DNA from: Streptosporangium roseum DSM 43021
Lineage (GTDB): Bacteria; Actinomycetota; Actinomycetes; Streptosporangiales; Streptosporangiaceae
Assembly: GCF_000024865.1 (NCBI RefSeq)
Contig: NC_013595.1
Location: forward strand, 3,968,001 to 4,032,000
DNA: 64,000 bases
Direction: 5' to 3'
The notes beneath the pieces were generated by a model, which saw only the letters and a list, made by a program, of their open reading frames with translations, was not told the origin of the DNA and did not search any database. Shown piece after piece: positions 7,352-15,354 of the stretch. How positions within the stretch are numbered: the stretch's first letter is position 1; every line of letters starts with the position of its first letter. Both the position numbers and the translations under genes were made by a program.

Positions 7352-8947
7352 ATGCGCAGTCGATGGCTCCTCGCGTTGATCGCCACGGCGGTCGCGATCG
7401 TCGCCTTCGGCGTGTACGGCCTGGCGACCGCCCCGGGCGCCGTGGTGACCTCGCCGTCACCGCGGCCGGGCCTTCCCGACGGGGCGACCCGGAAACCGCC
7501 GCTCACCCTGACCTTCGAGCCCACTTCCGAGCCGACCCCGCCGGCCGGTCCGGAGCTCACCGTCGCCAGGTATTTCGCCGCCTGGCAGGCCGATGACATC
7601 CCCTCCATGAACGGCCTCGTCGCCGATCCGCCGGCCGATTTCGCCGACCGGCACCGGCGGTTCGACACCGAGCTGCGGGTCTCGTCGCTGTCCCTCAACC
7701 CCGGAGAGCTGCGCCGCCAGGGCGAGGAGGCGGCCGAGGTCCCCTTCCAGGGGGTGCGGGAGGTGACGGGGCTGGGACGGTGGACGTTCTCCTCCGTCCT
7801 GCGACTGGGGCTGCGGGCCGGCACCTGGAAGGTGCTCTGGGCACCCGAGACGCTGCACCCCTCGCTCAAGGACGGCGGGAGCCTGCGGCTCAGGGAGACC
7901 CAGGTCCGCAGGCCGACCACGCTCACCCGCGAGGGCCTGCCCTTCCCCCGCGACAGCAGGGCGGGCGACTACCTCACCGGGCTGGGCGGGACGGCGGTGC
8001 TCCTGTCGCTGGAGGAAGCGTCTTCGGGCCGGGTGCTGCTGACCTCCCCGCCCCCGCCGGCCGCGGGAACGGGGACGCGCACCACGATCTCCCGGTCCGT
8101 GCAGGCCGCCGCGGCCCGGGCACTGGACGGTCTCGGGCAGCCCGCCGCGATCGTGGCCGTCGACGTCGAGACCCGCCAGGTGCGCGCGGTGGCCGACACG
8201 CTGGGCGCCAAGCAGGCGTTCAACGGCCTCTACCCTCCCGGCTCGACGTTCAAGGTGGTGACCGCTGCCGCGCTGCTCCGCACCGGCCTGACCCCGGAGT
8301 CGCCGGTCGCGTGCCCGGCGACCTACACCATCCCGAACGCCAGGAGCTTCACCGACGCCGACGGCGCCGATCACGGCACCGTGACCCTCGCCACGGCTTT
8401 TGCGCTCTCCTGCAACACCACCTTCGTTCAGCACGCTTATGAGCGGCTGCGCGACGACCGGCTGCGCGCCGAGGCCGCCGACCGTTTCGGATTCCGGGAG
8501 AAGCCCGGCCTGAGTTCCTGCCGGATCCGGCCCTCCGCGGACCTGAACGAGCTGGGATCCGACGCCATCGGCCAGAACTCGGCGCAGGCCAGCCCGCTCT
8601 GCATGGCCGAGGTCGCCGCGGCGGTCGCGAGCGGCGTCTGGAAACCCGCGATCATGACCGCCGAGCCCCCCGCCGACTCGCCGCCCCCGGTGCCGCTGGA
8701 CGACGGCGTGGCCGCCGGCCTGCGCACGATGATGAGCGCCGTGGTCACCCAGGGGACGGCCGCCCAGGCCGGTCTCCCCCCGGACACCGCCGGCAAGACC
8801 GGCACCGCCGAGGTCGGCGGTGCGAAGTCCCATGCCTGGTTCATCGGCTACCGGGGCCCGCTGGCCTTCGCGGTCTTCGTCCAGAACGGCGGCGCCGGCG
8901 GCGCGGTGGCGGCGCCGATCGCCGCGAGGTTCCTGAAGGCGCTGTAG
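7352..8947 (+). CDS. Penicillin-binding protein with MecA_N-like domain (transpeptidase)
   Basis: The 531-residue protein begins with an anchor helix (LLALIATAVAIVAFGVYGL). A domain of NTF2/MecA_N type follows (ELTVARYFAAWQADD to about residue 160), then a transpeptidase domain with all three penicillin-binding motifs: STFK (active Ser about residue 298), SCN in FALSCNTTF, and KTGTAE near residue 480. It should cross-link peptidoglycan outside the membrane. The dimerisation domain typical of full class B enzymes looks short. ATG 7352 is preferred over an upstream GTG because of the preceding GGGGGGAA and because the anchor then starts at residue 5. MecA_N-type proteins are sometimes low-affinity, beta-lactam-tolerant enzymes, but this cannot be predicted here. 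Confidence 0.9.
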   Translation: MRSRWLLALIATAVAIVAFGVYGLATAPGAVVTSPSPRPGLPDGATRKPPLTLTFEPTSEPTPPAGPELTVARYFAAWQADDIPSMNGLVADPPADFADRHRRFDTELRVSSLSLNPGELRRQGEEAAEVPFQGVREVTGLGRWTFSSVLRLGLRAGTWKVLWAPETLHPSLKDGGSLRLRETQVRRPTTLTREGLPFPRDSRAGDYLTGLGGTAVLLSLEEASSGRVLLTSPPPPAAGTGTRTTISRSVQAAAARALDGLGQPAAIVAVDVETRQVRAVADTLGAKQAFNGLYPPGSTFKVVTAAALLRTGLTPESPVACPATYTIPNARSFTDADGADHGTVTLATAFALSCNTTFVQHAYERLRDDRLRAEAADRFGFREKPGLSSCRIRPSADLNELGSDAIGQNSAQASPLCMAEVAAAVASGVWKPAIMTAEPPADSPPPVPLDDGVAAGLRTMMSAVVTQGTAAQAGLPPDTAGKTGTAEVGGAKSHAWFIGYRGPLAFAVFVQNGGAGGAVAAPIAARFLKAL

Positions 8948-9025
8948 AGCGGCGGACCGGACGGGGGGAGCCGCAGAGGCACACGGCGCCGAGGCGGAGG
9001 AACGTTCCGGCGTCCGCCCCTCGGT

Positions 9026-9087
9026 GCATGAGGCGCATGAGGCGCATGAGGCGGGTGAGGGGAAGTGAGGCGCATGAGGCGGTGAGG
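9026..9087. repeat. 9-bp tandem repeat (GCATGAGGC) between convergent genes
   Basis: GCATGAGGC occurs three times head to tail at 9026-9052, once more at 9072-9080, with degenerate GGTGAGG copies between and after. It lies between the stop codons of the PBP gene and the helicase gene and is not coding. Confidence 0.75.
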
Positions 9088-9104
9088 TGCCCCGGGAGGT
9101 GCCG

Positions 9105-11267
9105 TCAGCTCTCCAGGCTCAGGGCGAGCCGGAGGGCCAGGCCGGTGTTCCTGCGGTAGCCGAGCCGGTGCACGGCCAGTTCCAGCGCCTCGCGCTGGCC
9201 GACGAGGACCACCCACGACTTCGCCCTGGTGACCAGGGTGTACAGCAGCCTGCGGCGCAGCATCACGCCCCCGGCCTCGGCGACGATCGGCGCCACCACG
9301 AACGGGTATTCGCTGCCCTGGGAGCGGTGCACGCTGATCGCGTAGGAATGGGTCAGCTCGTCCAGCTCGTCGAAGGTGTAGGTCACGTTCTCGCCGTCGT
9401 CGGTGCGGATCTCCACCAGCCGGTCCTGCGGGTTCACCGCCGTGACCGTGGCGGTCTCCCCGTTGAACACGCCCTTGTCGTAGTTGTTGCGGATCGGCAT
9501 GACGCGGTCGCCCACCCTGAAGACCGACGGGCCCGACCAGTGCTCGGCCGTGCCCTCGCGCGCCGGGTTCAGCCGCTCCTGCAGCCTGCGGCCGAGCTCC
9601 GCCGTGCCCGTCGCGCCCTTGCGCATCGGGCACAGCACCTGGACCTGGTCCCGGCCGATGTCCTGCTTGCGGGGGATCGCCTCCGTCGCCAGGTGGACCA
9701 CCCGGTCGGCCACCTGGTCCGGATCGTCGAGCTCCTCGAACCAGAAGCCGCCCCTGCCGGGCAGCGCGGGCAGCTCGCCAGCCCGGATCCGGTGGGCGGC
9801 CTGGACGATCCCGCTGTCCTGCGCCTGCCGGAAGACGCGGGCCAGCCGGATGCGCGGGACCTCCTCCACCCGCAGCAGGTCGGCCAGCACGCTGCCGGGC
9901 CCGATGCTGGGGAGCTGGTCGCTGTCACCGACCAGCAGCAGGTGGCTGCCCGCCGGGATCGCGGCCGTCAGCCGGGTGGCCAGCTGCAGGTCCAGCATCG
10001 ACGCCTCGTCGACCACGATCAGGTCCGCCTCCGCGGGGGACTGCTGGAACAGCGTGCCCTCCTCCCGCTCCGGCTGCCGGGCGAGCAGCCGGTGCACGGT
10101 CATCGCGGGCAGGCGGGTGAGCTCCGACAGGCGCTTGGCCGCCTTGCCCGTCGGCGCGGTCAGGGTCACCGTGCCGCCCATCGCCCGCACGGTCGCCGCG
10201 ATCACCCTCACCGTGTAGCTCTTGCCGCAGCCGGGACCGCCGGTCAGGACGGACACGGTGCTGGTCAGCGCCAGGTTCACGGCCGCCCGCTGGTCCTCGT
10301 CCAGCCCCTTGTGCTCCTCGAACGCGCGCAGCGGCAGTGTCGAGCGGGCCCGCAGGAGCCTGGCCAGGTGCGCCGCCAGTGCCACTTCGCGGCCGTGCTG
10401 CTCCTTGGCGTACACCACCTGCCCGGGGCCGTCCGGCGCCGTCTCGACGACCACCCGGCGCTCGGCGAGCAGCGCGTCGACCGCCCGGCGGATCAGCTCT
10501 TCCTCCTGCTCGACCAGGCTCGCCGCCGCCGCGAGGAGGGCGGGCAGCGGCAGGAAGCAGTGCCCGTCGCGGGCCGCCGCCGTCTCCAGCCTGTCCAGGA
10601 CCGCCGCCTGGATCCGCTGCGGGCTGTGCTCCGGCACCCCCGAGCGCAGCGCGATCCGGTCGGCGGTGTGGAAGGCGATCCCCCTGACCTGGCCGATCAG
10701 CCGGTACGGGTCGCGGGTGAGGACGTCGCGCGAGCCGTCGCCGTACACCTGGTAGATCTTGGTCGCGAGCAGTGGGCTGATCCCGAAGCCCTGCAGGACG
10801 ACCATCAGCGCGGCGACCTCCTTCTGCTCCGCCCACGCATGGACGATCTGTGCCTGCCGCGCGGCGCCGATGTTGACGACTTCCGTGAGGCGCTCCGGCT
10901 CGGTGTCGATGACCGTGAGCGTCTGCTCGCCGAAGTGGCTGACGATGGCGTGGGCGAGCCGCGGCCCGATCCCGCGGATCAGGCCCGAGCCGAGGTACAG
11001 CGTGATGGCGCGCACCGTGGAGGGGACCACCCGCTCGCACCGCCGGACCACCAGACGGCTGCCGTGGCGCGGGTGCTCCTCCCACTCCCCGGCCAGCCGC
11101 AGCGTCTCCCCGGGCTGCACCCCGGCCAGCGCGCGACCCGAGGCGACGAACCCGGCCAGGCCGTCCGAGCTCATCCGCGCGACGGTGTATTCGTCTTCGC
11201 GGACGTACACCAGCTGCTCGACGGAGGCGTCCACATCCGTCAGGTACGGCTTCGCGAGCACGGTCAC
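9105..11267 (-). CDS. recD2: RecD2-type ATP-dependent DNA helicase
   Basis: The 720-residue protein has the build of RecD2: an N-terminal part with helix-hairpin-helix segments (LIRGIGPRLAHAIVSHFG, VVNIGAARQAQ, QVRGIAFHTADRIA), then a superfamily 1B helicase core. The Walker A motif GGPGCGKS lies near residue 342, APTGKAAKRL follows as motif Ia, VVDEASMLD as Walker B, LLVGDSDQLPSIG as motif III, and the C-terminal SYAISVHRSQGSEYP as motif V/VI region. RecD2 is a 5'-3' helicase acting in DNA repair without RecBC. The start is GTG 11265-11267. It is a single gene, convergent with the PBP gene. Confidence 0.93.
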   Translation of the reverse strand: MTVLAKPYLTDVDASVEQLVYVREDEYTVARMSSDGLAGFVASGRALAGVQPGETLRLAGEWEEHPRHGSRLVVRRCERVVPSTVRAITLYLGSGLIRGIGPRLAHAIVSHFGEQTLTVIDTEPERLTEVVNIGAARQAQIVHAWAEQKEVAALMVVLQGFGISPLLATKIYQVYGDGSRDVLTRDPYRLIGQVRGIAFHTADRIALRSGVPEHSPQRIQAAVLDRLETAAARDGHCFLPLPALLAAAASLVEQEEELIRRAVDALLAERRVVVETAPDGPGQVVYAKEQHGREVALAAHLARLLRARSTLPLRAFEEHKGLDEDQRAAVNLALTSTVSVLTGGPGCGKSYTVRVIAATVRAMGGTVTLTAPTGKAAKRLSELTRLPAMTVHRLLARQPEREEGTLFQQSPAEADLIVVDEASMLDLQLATRLTAAIPAGSHLLLVGDSDQLPSIGPGSVLADLLRVEEVPRIRLARVFRQAQDSGIVQAAHRIRAGELPALPGRGGFWFEELDDPDQVADRVVHLATEAIPRKQDIGRDQVQVLCPMRKGATGTAELGRRLQERLNPAREGTAEHWSGPSVFRVGDRVMPIRNNYDKGVFNGETATVTAVNPQDRLVEIRTDDGENVTYTFDELDELTHSYAISVHRSQGSEYPFVVAPIVAEAGGVMLRRRLLYTLVTRAKSWVVLVGQREALELAVHRLGYRRNTGLALRLALSLES

Positions 11268-11365
11268 CGTACGCTCCCCGGGATCATGTGCAGCATCTCA
11301 CCGCAGGACACTAGCGGGCGGCTGTGACAGTTCGGGTGCCCGGCTCGCGCCCGCGCCCTCCCCGG

Positions 11366-11983
11366 TCAGGGGCGCAGCGCGGCGAGCTGCTGCTCGAACG
11401 GGACGACGGCGTCGATCCGCTCGGCGGCGACCGGCCTGCGCAGCACCAGCTCGGCCAGCTCCTCCGCCGCGCGGGAGATGCGGGCGGCGAGGCCGTCGGT
11501 GCGTCCGTCCCCGCCCGTGCCCCAGTCCTCGGACGCGGCGTAGACGGCGGTGGGCACGACGATCGCGCGCAGGTAGGCGAACAGCGGGCGCAGGGCGTGC
11601 TCGAGGGCGAGCGAGTGCCGGGCCGTGCCGCCGGTCGCCGCGATGAGCACGGGCTTTCCGGCGAGCGCGGTGTTGTCGATCACATCGACGAACGACTTGA
11701 ACAGGCCGCTGTAGGAGGCGGTGAAGATCGGCGTCACGGCGATGACGCCGTCCGCCTCCGTCACCGCCTCGATCGCCTCACGTAGTGCGGCGCCGGGGAA
11801 GCCGGTCACCATGGTGTTGGCGATGTCGGTGGCCAGGTCGCGCAGTTCGACCACGCGCACCTCGGTCGCGCGCTCCTCCGCCAGGTGCCGCCTGGCCGCC
11901 TCGGCCAGGCGGTCGGCGAGCAGCCGGGTCGACGAGGGCTGGCTGAGGCCCGCCGAGACGGCCACGAGCTTCAGGGGCTTCAT
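11366..11983 (-). CDS. NADPH-dependent FMN reductase, CE1759 family
   Basis: The 205-residue flavodoxin-like protein starts MKPLKLVAVSAGLSQPSSTRLLADRL, the FMN phosphate loop of NADPH-dependent FMN reductases. TPIFTASYSGLFKSFVD and ATGGTARHSL are further flavin-binding stretches. The CE1759 family is defined by its pairing with a luciferase-like monooxygenase of the CE1758 family, and exactly such a gene precedes it by 99 bp in the same direction. The reductase would supply reduced FMN to that partner. A perfect hairpin in the gap may lower its expression relative to the monooxygenase. Confidence 0.9.
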   Translation of the reverse strand: MKPLKLVAVSAGLSQPSSTRLLADRLAEAARRHLAEERATEVRVVELRDLATDIANTMVTGFPGAALREAIEAVTEADGVIAVTPIFTASYSGLFKSFVDVIDNTALAGKPVLIAATGGTARHSLALEHALRPLFAYLRAIVVPTAVYAASEDWGTGGDGRTDGLAARISRAAEELAELVLRRPVAAERIDAVVPFEQQLAALRP

Positions 11984-12037
11984 GTTTCCTCTTTCACGGG
12001 TGAGCGGGCGCTTCGGGGGAGCGCCTCACGGGGTGAC

Positions 12038-12060
12038 GGGGCGCTTCGGGGAAGCGCCCC
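12038..12060. terminator. Perfect 10-bp hairpin between monooxygenase and reductase genes
   Basis: GGGGCGCTTC and GAAGCGCCCC are exact inverted repeats separated by three bases. A weaker related copy (GGGCGCTTCGGGGGAGCGCC) lies just left at 12006. The hairpin sits in the 99-bp gap of the two-gene operon, so it is more likely an attenuator or mRNA-stabilising stem than a full terminator. Confidence 0.55.
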
Positions 12061-12082
12061 GGGGGGTGCGGGCGCGGAGCGG

Positions 12083-13201
12083 TCAGGCCGGGGAGCCGGC
12101 GGGGACGGAGGACCCCTCGCTCGCCTCGGCGGAGCGGCGGGCGACCAGGGCTCCGTGGGTGGGCCCGTCCGGCACCTCGCTCGGCCGTCCGGCGGCGAAC
12201 TCCCTGCGGAGCACGGGCACGACCTCCTCACCGAGGATGTCGAGCTGCTCCAGCACGGTCTTCAGCGGCAGCCCGGCGTGGTCCATAAGGAACAGCTGGC
12301 GCTGGTAGTCGCCGAAGGAGTCCCGGAAGGTCAGGGTCTTGTCGATGACCTCCTGCGGGCTGCCCACGGTGAGCGGCGTCTGGTCGGTGAACTCCTCCAG
12401 CGACGGGCCGTGGCCGTACACGGGCGCGTTGTCGAAGTAGGGGCGGAACTCCCGCACGGCGTCCTGCGAGTTCTTCCGCATGAACACCTGGCCGCCGAGC
12501 CCGACGACGGCCTGTTCCGGAGTGCCGTGCCCGTAGTGGGCGAAGCGCTGCCGGTACAGCTCGATCAGGCGGATGAAGTGCTCCTTGGGCCAGAAGATGT
12601 TGTTGGCGAAGAAGCCGTCGCCGTAGTAGGCGGCCTGCTCGGCGATCTCCGGGCTGCGGATCGAGCCGTGCCAGACGAACGGCGGCACGCCGTCGAGCGG
12701 CCGCGGCGTCGAGGTGAAGGACTGCAGGGGAGTGCGGAAGCGGCCCTCCCAGTCCACCACGTCCTTGCGCCACAGCTCGTGCAGCAGCGCGTAGTTCTCG
12801 ATGGCCAGCGGGATGCCCTGCCGGATGTCCTTCCCGAACCAGGGGTAGACCGGCCCGGTGTTGCCGCGGCCCAGCATCAGGTCGACGCGCCCGTCGGCCA
12901 GGTGCTGCAGCATCGCGAAGTCCTCGGCGATCTTGACCGGGTCGTTGGTGGTGATCAGGGTCGTGGAGGTGGAGAGGATGAGCCGCTCGGTCCGTGCGGC
13001 GATGTAGCCGAGCATGGTCGTCGGTGACGATGGCACGAAGGGCGGGTTGTGGTGCTCGCCGGTGGCGAAGACGTCGAGGCCGACCTCTTCCGCCTTGAGC
13101 GCGATGGCTACCATCGCCTTGATCCGCTCGTGCTCACTCGGTGTCCTGCCCGTGGTGGGGTCTGTGGTGACGTCGCCCACGGTGAAGATCCCGAACTGCA
13201 T
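12083..13201 (-). CDS. Luciferase-like FMN-dependent monooxygenase, CE1758 family
   Basis: The 372-residue protein starts MQFGIFTVGDVT and carries FATGEHHNPPFVPSSP, ILSTSTTLITTNDPVKIAEDF and LMLGRGN, the bacterial luciferase-like barrel pattern. Family members use FMNH2 and oxygen to oxidise small organic substrates. The downstream CE1759-type reductase gene fits the known pairing. ATG 13199-13201 is chosen because GGAAGG precedes it; an in-frame extension of 54 residues upstream is low-complexity. The substrate is unknown, and neither neighbour helps. Confidence 0.9.
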   Translation of the reverse strand: MQFGIFTVGDVTTDPTTGRTPSEHERIKAMVAIALKAEEVGLDVFATGEHHNPPFVPSSPTTMLGYIAARTERLILSTSTTLITTNDPVKIAEDFAMLQHLADGRVDLMLGRGNTGPVYPWFGKDIRQGIPLAIENYALLHELWRKDVVDWEGRFRTPLQSFTSTPRPLDGVPPFVWHGSIRSPEIAEQAAYYGDGFFANNIFWPKEHFIRLIELYRQRFAHYGHGTPEQAVVGLGGQVFMRKNSQDAVREFRPYFDNAPVYGHGPSLEEFTDQTPLTVGSPQEVIDKTLTFRDSFGDYQRQLFLMDHAGLPLKTVLEQLDILGEEVVPVLRREFAAGRPSEVPDGPTHGALVARRSAEASEGSSVPAGSPA

Positions 13202-13356
13202 CGTGCTCACCTTCCTCAATACCATTGAACTTTCAACTACCCCTAACATCGTGGTGAGCGGATTATTCCCGGCGGCCCGGTGACCCAGTGATCCGGCGGT
13301 CCGGCGGCCCGGTGGTCCGGCGGTGTCGCGGGCGGCGTCCCCGGGGGTCGCGGACG

Positions 13357-13392
13357 CGCGCACGGGCCGCCGCCGGCGGCGGCCCGTGCGCG
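13357..13392 (-). terminator. Strong terminator hairpin after the amidase gene
   Basis: CGCGCACGGGCCGCCGCC (13357-13374) is followed directly by its exact complement (13375-13392). It lies 14 bp past the amidase stop codon and would form a very stable stem without a T-tract, as is common in actinomycetes. It may serve both directions. Confidence 0.75.
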
Positions 13393-13405
13393 CGGGTACG
13401 GTCTG

Positions 13406-14809
13406 TCAGCAGTTGGGGATGTCGTTGCCGCTGTTGTCCTTGGCCACGTCGTTGCCCCACCGCGCGAGATAGTACGCCGACACCCACTGGTTCTGCCACG
13501 GGCTGCCCGAGTCGAGGTCGGTCTTCAGCCACCAGTGGTTGTAGTCGCCGCCGACCTGGACGTTCGGGCCCCAGGTGCGGCAGTAGACGTAGTTGGTCCC
13601 CTGGTTCAGGGTCCCCGTACGCGTCCCTCCCGGAGAGGAGTGGCCCGGCGCCGCGGCATGGGTGTCGACCCAGTACTTGCCGGGGGCGGGGTTGCTCCCG
13701 CCGGTGACGTACTGCATGTACCTGTTCCAGTCCCAGTACGGGCCCGGGTCGGTGTGCGTGGCGCCCGGCACCTGGTTGTGCCCGATGATGTGGGCGCGGT
13801 CCTTGGGGATGCCGTAGCGGTCGGCGATGTGGCGGGTCAGCGCGGCCGAGGAGCGGTACATCGCGTCGGTGAACCAGGAGGCGTCGCTGACGTAGCCCTC
13901 GTGCTCGATGCCGACGGAGCGGGTGTTGTAGCTCCAGTTGCCGGCGTGCCAGGCGACGTCCTTGTCACGGACCATCTGGGTGACGGCGCCGTCGGAGGAG
14001 CGCACGACGTAGTGGGCCGACACGCTCGCGCTGGGGTTCTGGAACCAGGAGATGGTGCCGGCGTAGGAGCCCTGGGTGACGTGGATGACGATGCGGTCGA
14101 TGGCGTAGGCGGAGGGGCGGCTGGAGGCGGTGTAGTTGGCGGAGCTGGCGGCCACCCAGCCGGCGTTGGGGTAGTCGGGGGCGGCGAGCTGGGCGTTGAG
14201 GTCGCGGGTGCGGGCGTAGGCGCCGCGCTCGGCCTCGACCTCACGGGGGGCGACGGTGACGATCTCGCCGTCGCGCGCGGGGGCCCGCAGGCCCCTGCCG
14301 AGCAGGTCGTAGACGGTGTCGGCGTACAGCCGGGCCACCTCGGGGGTGGAGGCGTTGGCGTAGGCGGCCACCGCCGGATACCAGCGGCCGGCGTCCTTCC
14401 TGGCGGTGGCGTCGAGTCCGAGGTCGTCGGCGTGGGAGCGCAGGAGGGCGGCGCCGCCGGCGATGTTGGCCGCGTCGTCCTTCTGCAGGGTCGCGACCGG
14501 CCGCCCGGTGAGCTCGGCGGCTTTCTTCAGCGTGTGGGTGGTGGGGTTGGCGACCAGGTGCATGATCCCGTACCCGCCGCTCGCGCTCGGCGCGCCGTTG
14601 TGCCCGTCAAGGTGGGTCTCGGCGTAGGCGAGGGCGACGAGCAGGTCGCGGGGGACGTCGTGGGCGGTGGCCGCGCGGGCGAAGGCGCGGGCCAGGGGGC
14701 CGGCCGGAGCGGCGCTCGCACCCTGGGCGAGCACCCCCAGAAGGATGGTCGCGGCCGCGGTCAGGACCATGGCTAATCGGTATGGCGTGCGCGCCCGGGT
14801 GTTCCGCAC
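13406..14809 (-). CDS. Secreted N-acetylmuramoyl-L-alanine amidase with N-terminal lysozyme-like segment
   Basis: The 467-residue protein has a signal peptide (about residues 1-33, cleavage near GASAAPA). A lysozyme-like helical region follows (ALAYAETHLDGH, ASGGYGIMHLV), then an Amidase_2/PGRP zinc domain. Zinc ligands are seen in IVIHVTQG (about residue 243), HIIGHNQVPG and THTDPGP near residue 345. The C-terminal about 90 residues (YCRTWGPNVQVGG and following, ending IPNC) are a small wall-associated domain with paired cysteines. It should cleave the peptidoglycan stem from muramic acid outside the cell. Single gene, closed by a strong terminator. Start ATG or GTG at 14807-14809, followed by a normal signal peptide. 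Confidence 0.9.
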   Translation of the reverse strand: MRNTRARTPYRLAMVLTAAATILLGVLAQGASAAPAGPLARAFARAATAHDVPRDLLVALAYAETHLDGHNGAPSASGGYGIMHLVANPTTHTLKKAAELTGRPVATLQKDDAANIAGGAALLRSHADDLGLDATARKDAGRWYPAVAAYANASTPEVARLYADTVYDLLGRGLRAPARDGEIVTVAPREVEAERGAYARTRDLNAQLAAPDYPNAGWVAASSANYTASSRPSAYAIDRIVIHVTQGSYAGTISWFQNPSASVSAHYVVRSSDGAVTQMVRDKDVAWHAGNWSYNTRSVGIEHEGYVSDASWFTDAMYRSSAALTRHIADRYGIPKDRAHIIGHNQVPGATHTDPGPYWDWNRYMQYVTGGSNPAPGKYWVDTHAAAPGHSSPGGTRTGTLNQGTNYVYCRTWGPNVQVGGDYNHWWLKTDLDSGSPWQNQWVSAYYLARWGNDVAKDNSGNDIPNC

Positions 14810-15354
14810 GGGGCCTCCTCGGGGTCCAGGTGTCCCTGTCTCACCGGATATCGGTTATGGCCGCACAGTAAGGTGAAGTCATGATGAATGTAAATAATTG
14901 ACATTACTTTATGTGTGAATGATAATTTCCTTCCTTGATCGAGTGGGCCGCGTACGGCCGTTTCCGCGTTGTTTCGGCTGGTCGGCTCCTTGGCGGGAGC
15001 GCCTGTGCGATCAGCTCGGCGGGGTGGACGGCGGCGCGGCCCCCGCGCGTGATCGGGTGCGGCGTCGGAGCCGGCCGTCGCGCGCCGGTGGCGGCGCGTC
15101 CGGCCGGCGGACCGCCCGGGGCGGTGACCACGTCAGGGGAGCCTGGGGCCCGTCCGCCGGAGGTGGGACGGCGGCCGGAGCGGATGCGAACATAAATGCA
15201 AATAATGATGTGACCAATTCGGTCAAGATTTTTTTCTGCCCGGATAAATGCCCCTCCCACCTCGTAAGCAATTGAAATTCCAGTCATTGGCAAGAGGTCT
15301 CCGGCAATCTCGGATCCTGCGAGGAAGAGCCGCGACGACAGGGAGTGGGTCCAC
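14810..15354. promoter_or_regulatory. Long leader region upstream of the lanthipeptide genes
   Basis: About 545 bp without a supported gene. AT-rich islands at 14875-14935 and 15188-15250 stand out sharply from the surrounding DNA and flank a GC-rich middle. The amidase promoter (leftward) and the lanL promoter (rightward) must both lie here. The right-hand island, 110-160 bp before the lanL start, holds a run of seven T and GGATAAAT and may be the nearer promoter. Confidence 0.5.
14898..14926 (+). promoter_or_regulatory. Near-consensus sigma-70-type promoter
   Basis: TTGACA at 14898-14903 and GATAAT at 14921-14926 are separated by exactly 17 bases. This is unusually close to the housekeeping consensus for such GC-rich DNA. 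It reads toward the lanthipeptide genes, whose first start codon is 430 bp downstream, so a long leader or a small RNA would result. Confidence 0.55.

Noticed and set aside
14919..15275. A 118-codon frame starting in the -10 of the strong promoter
   Set aside because: The start overlaps the promoter, no ribosome site is present and the product is low-complexity Arg/Gly-rich sequence.
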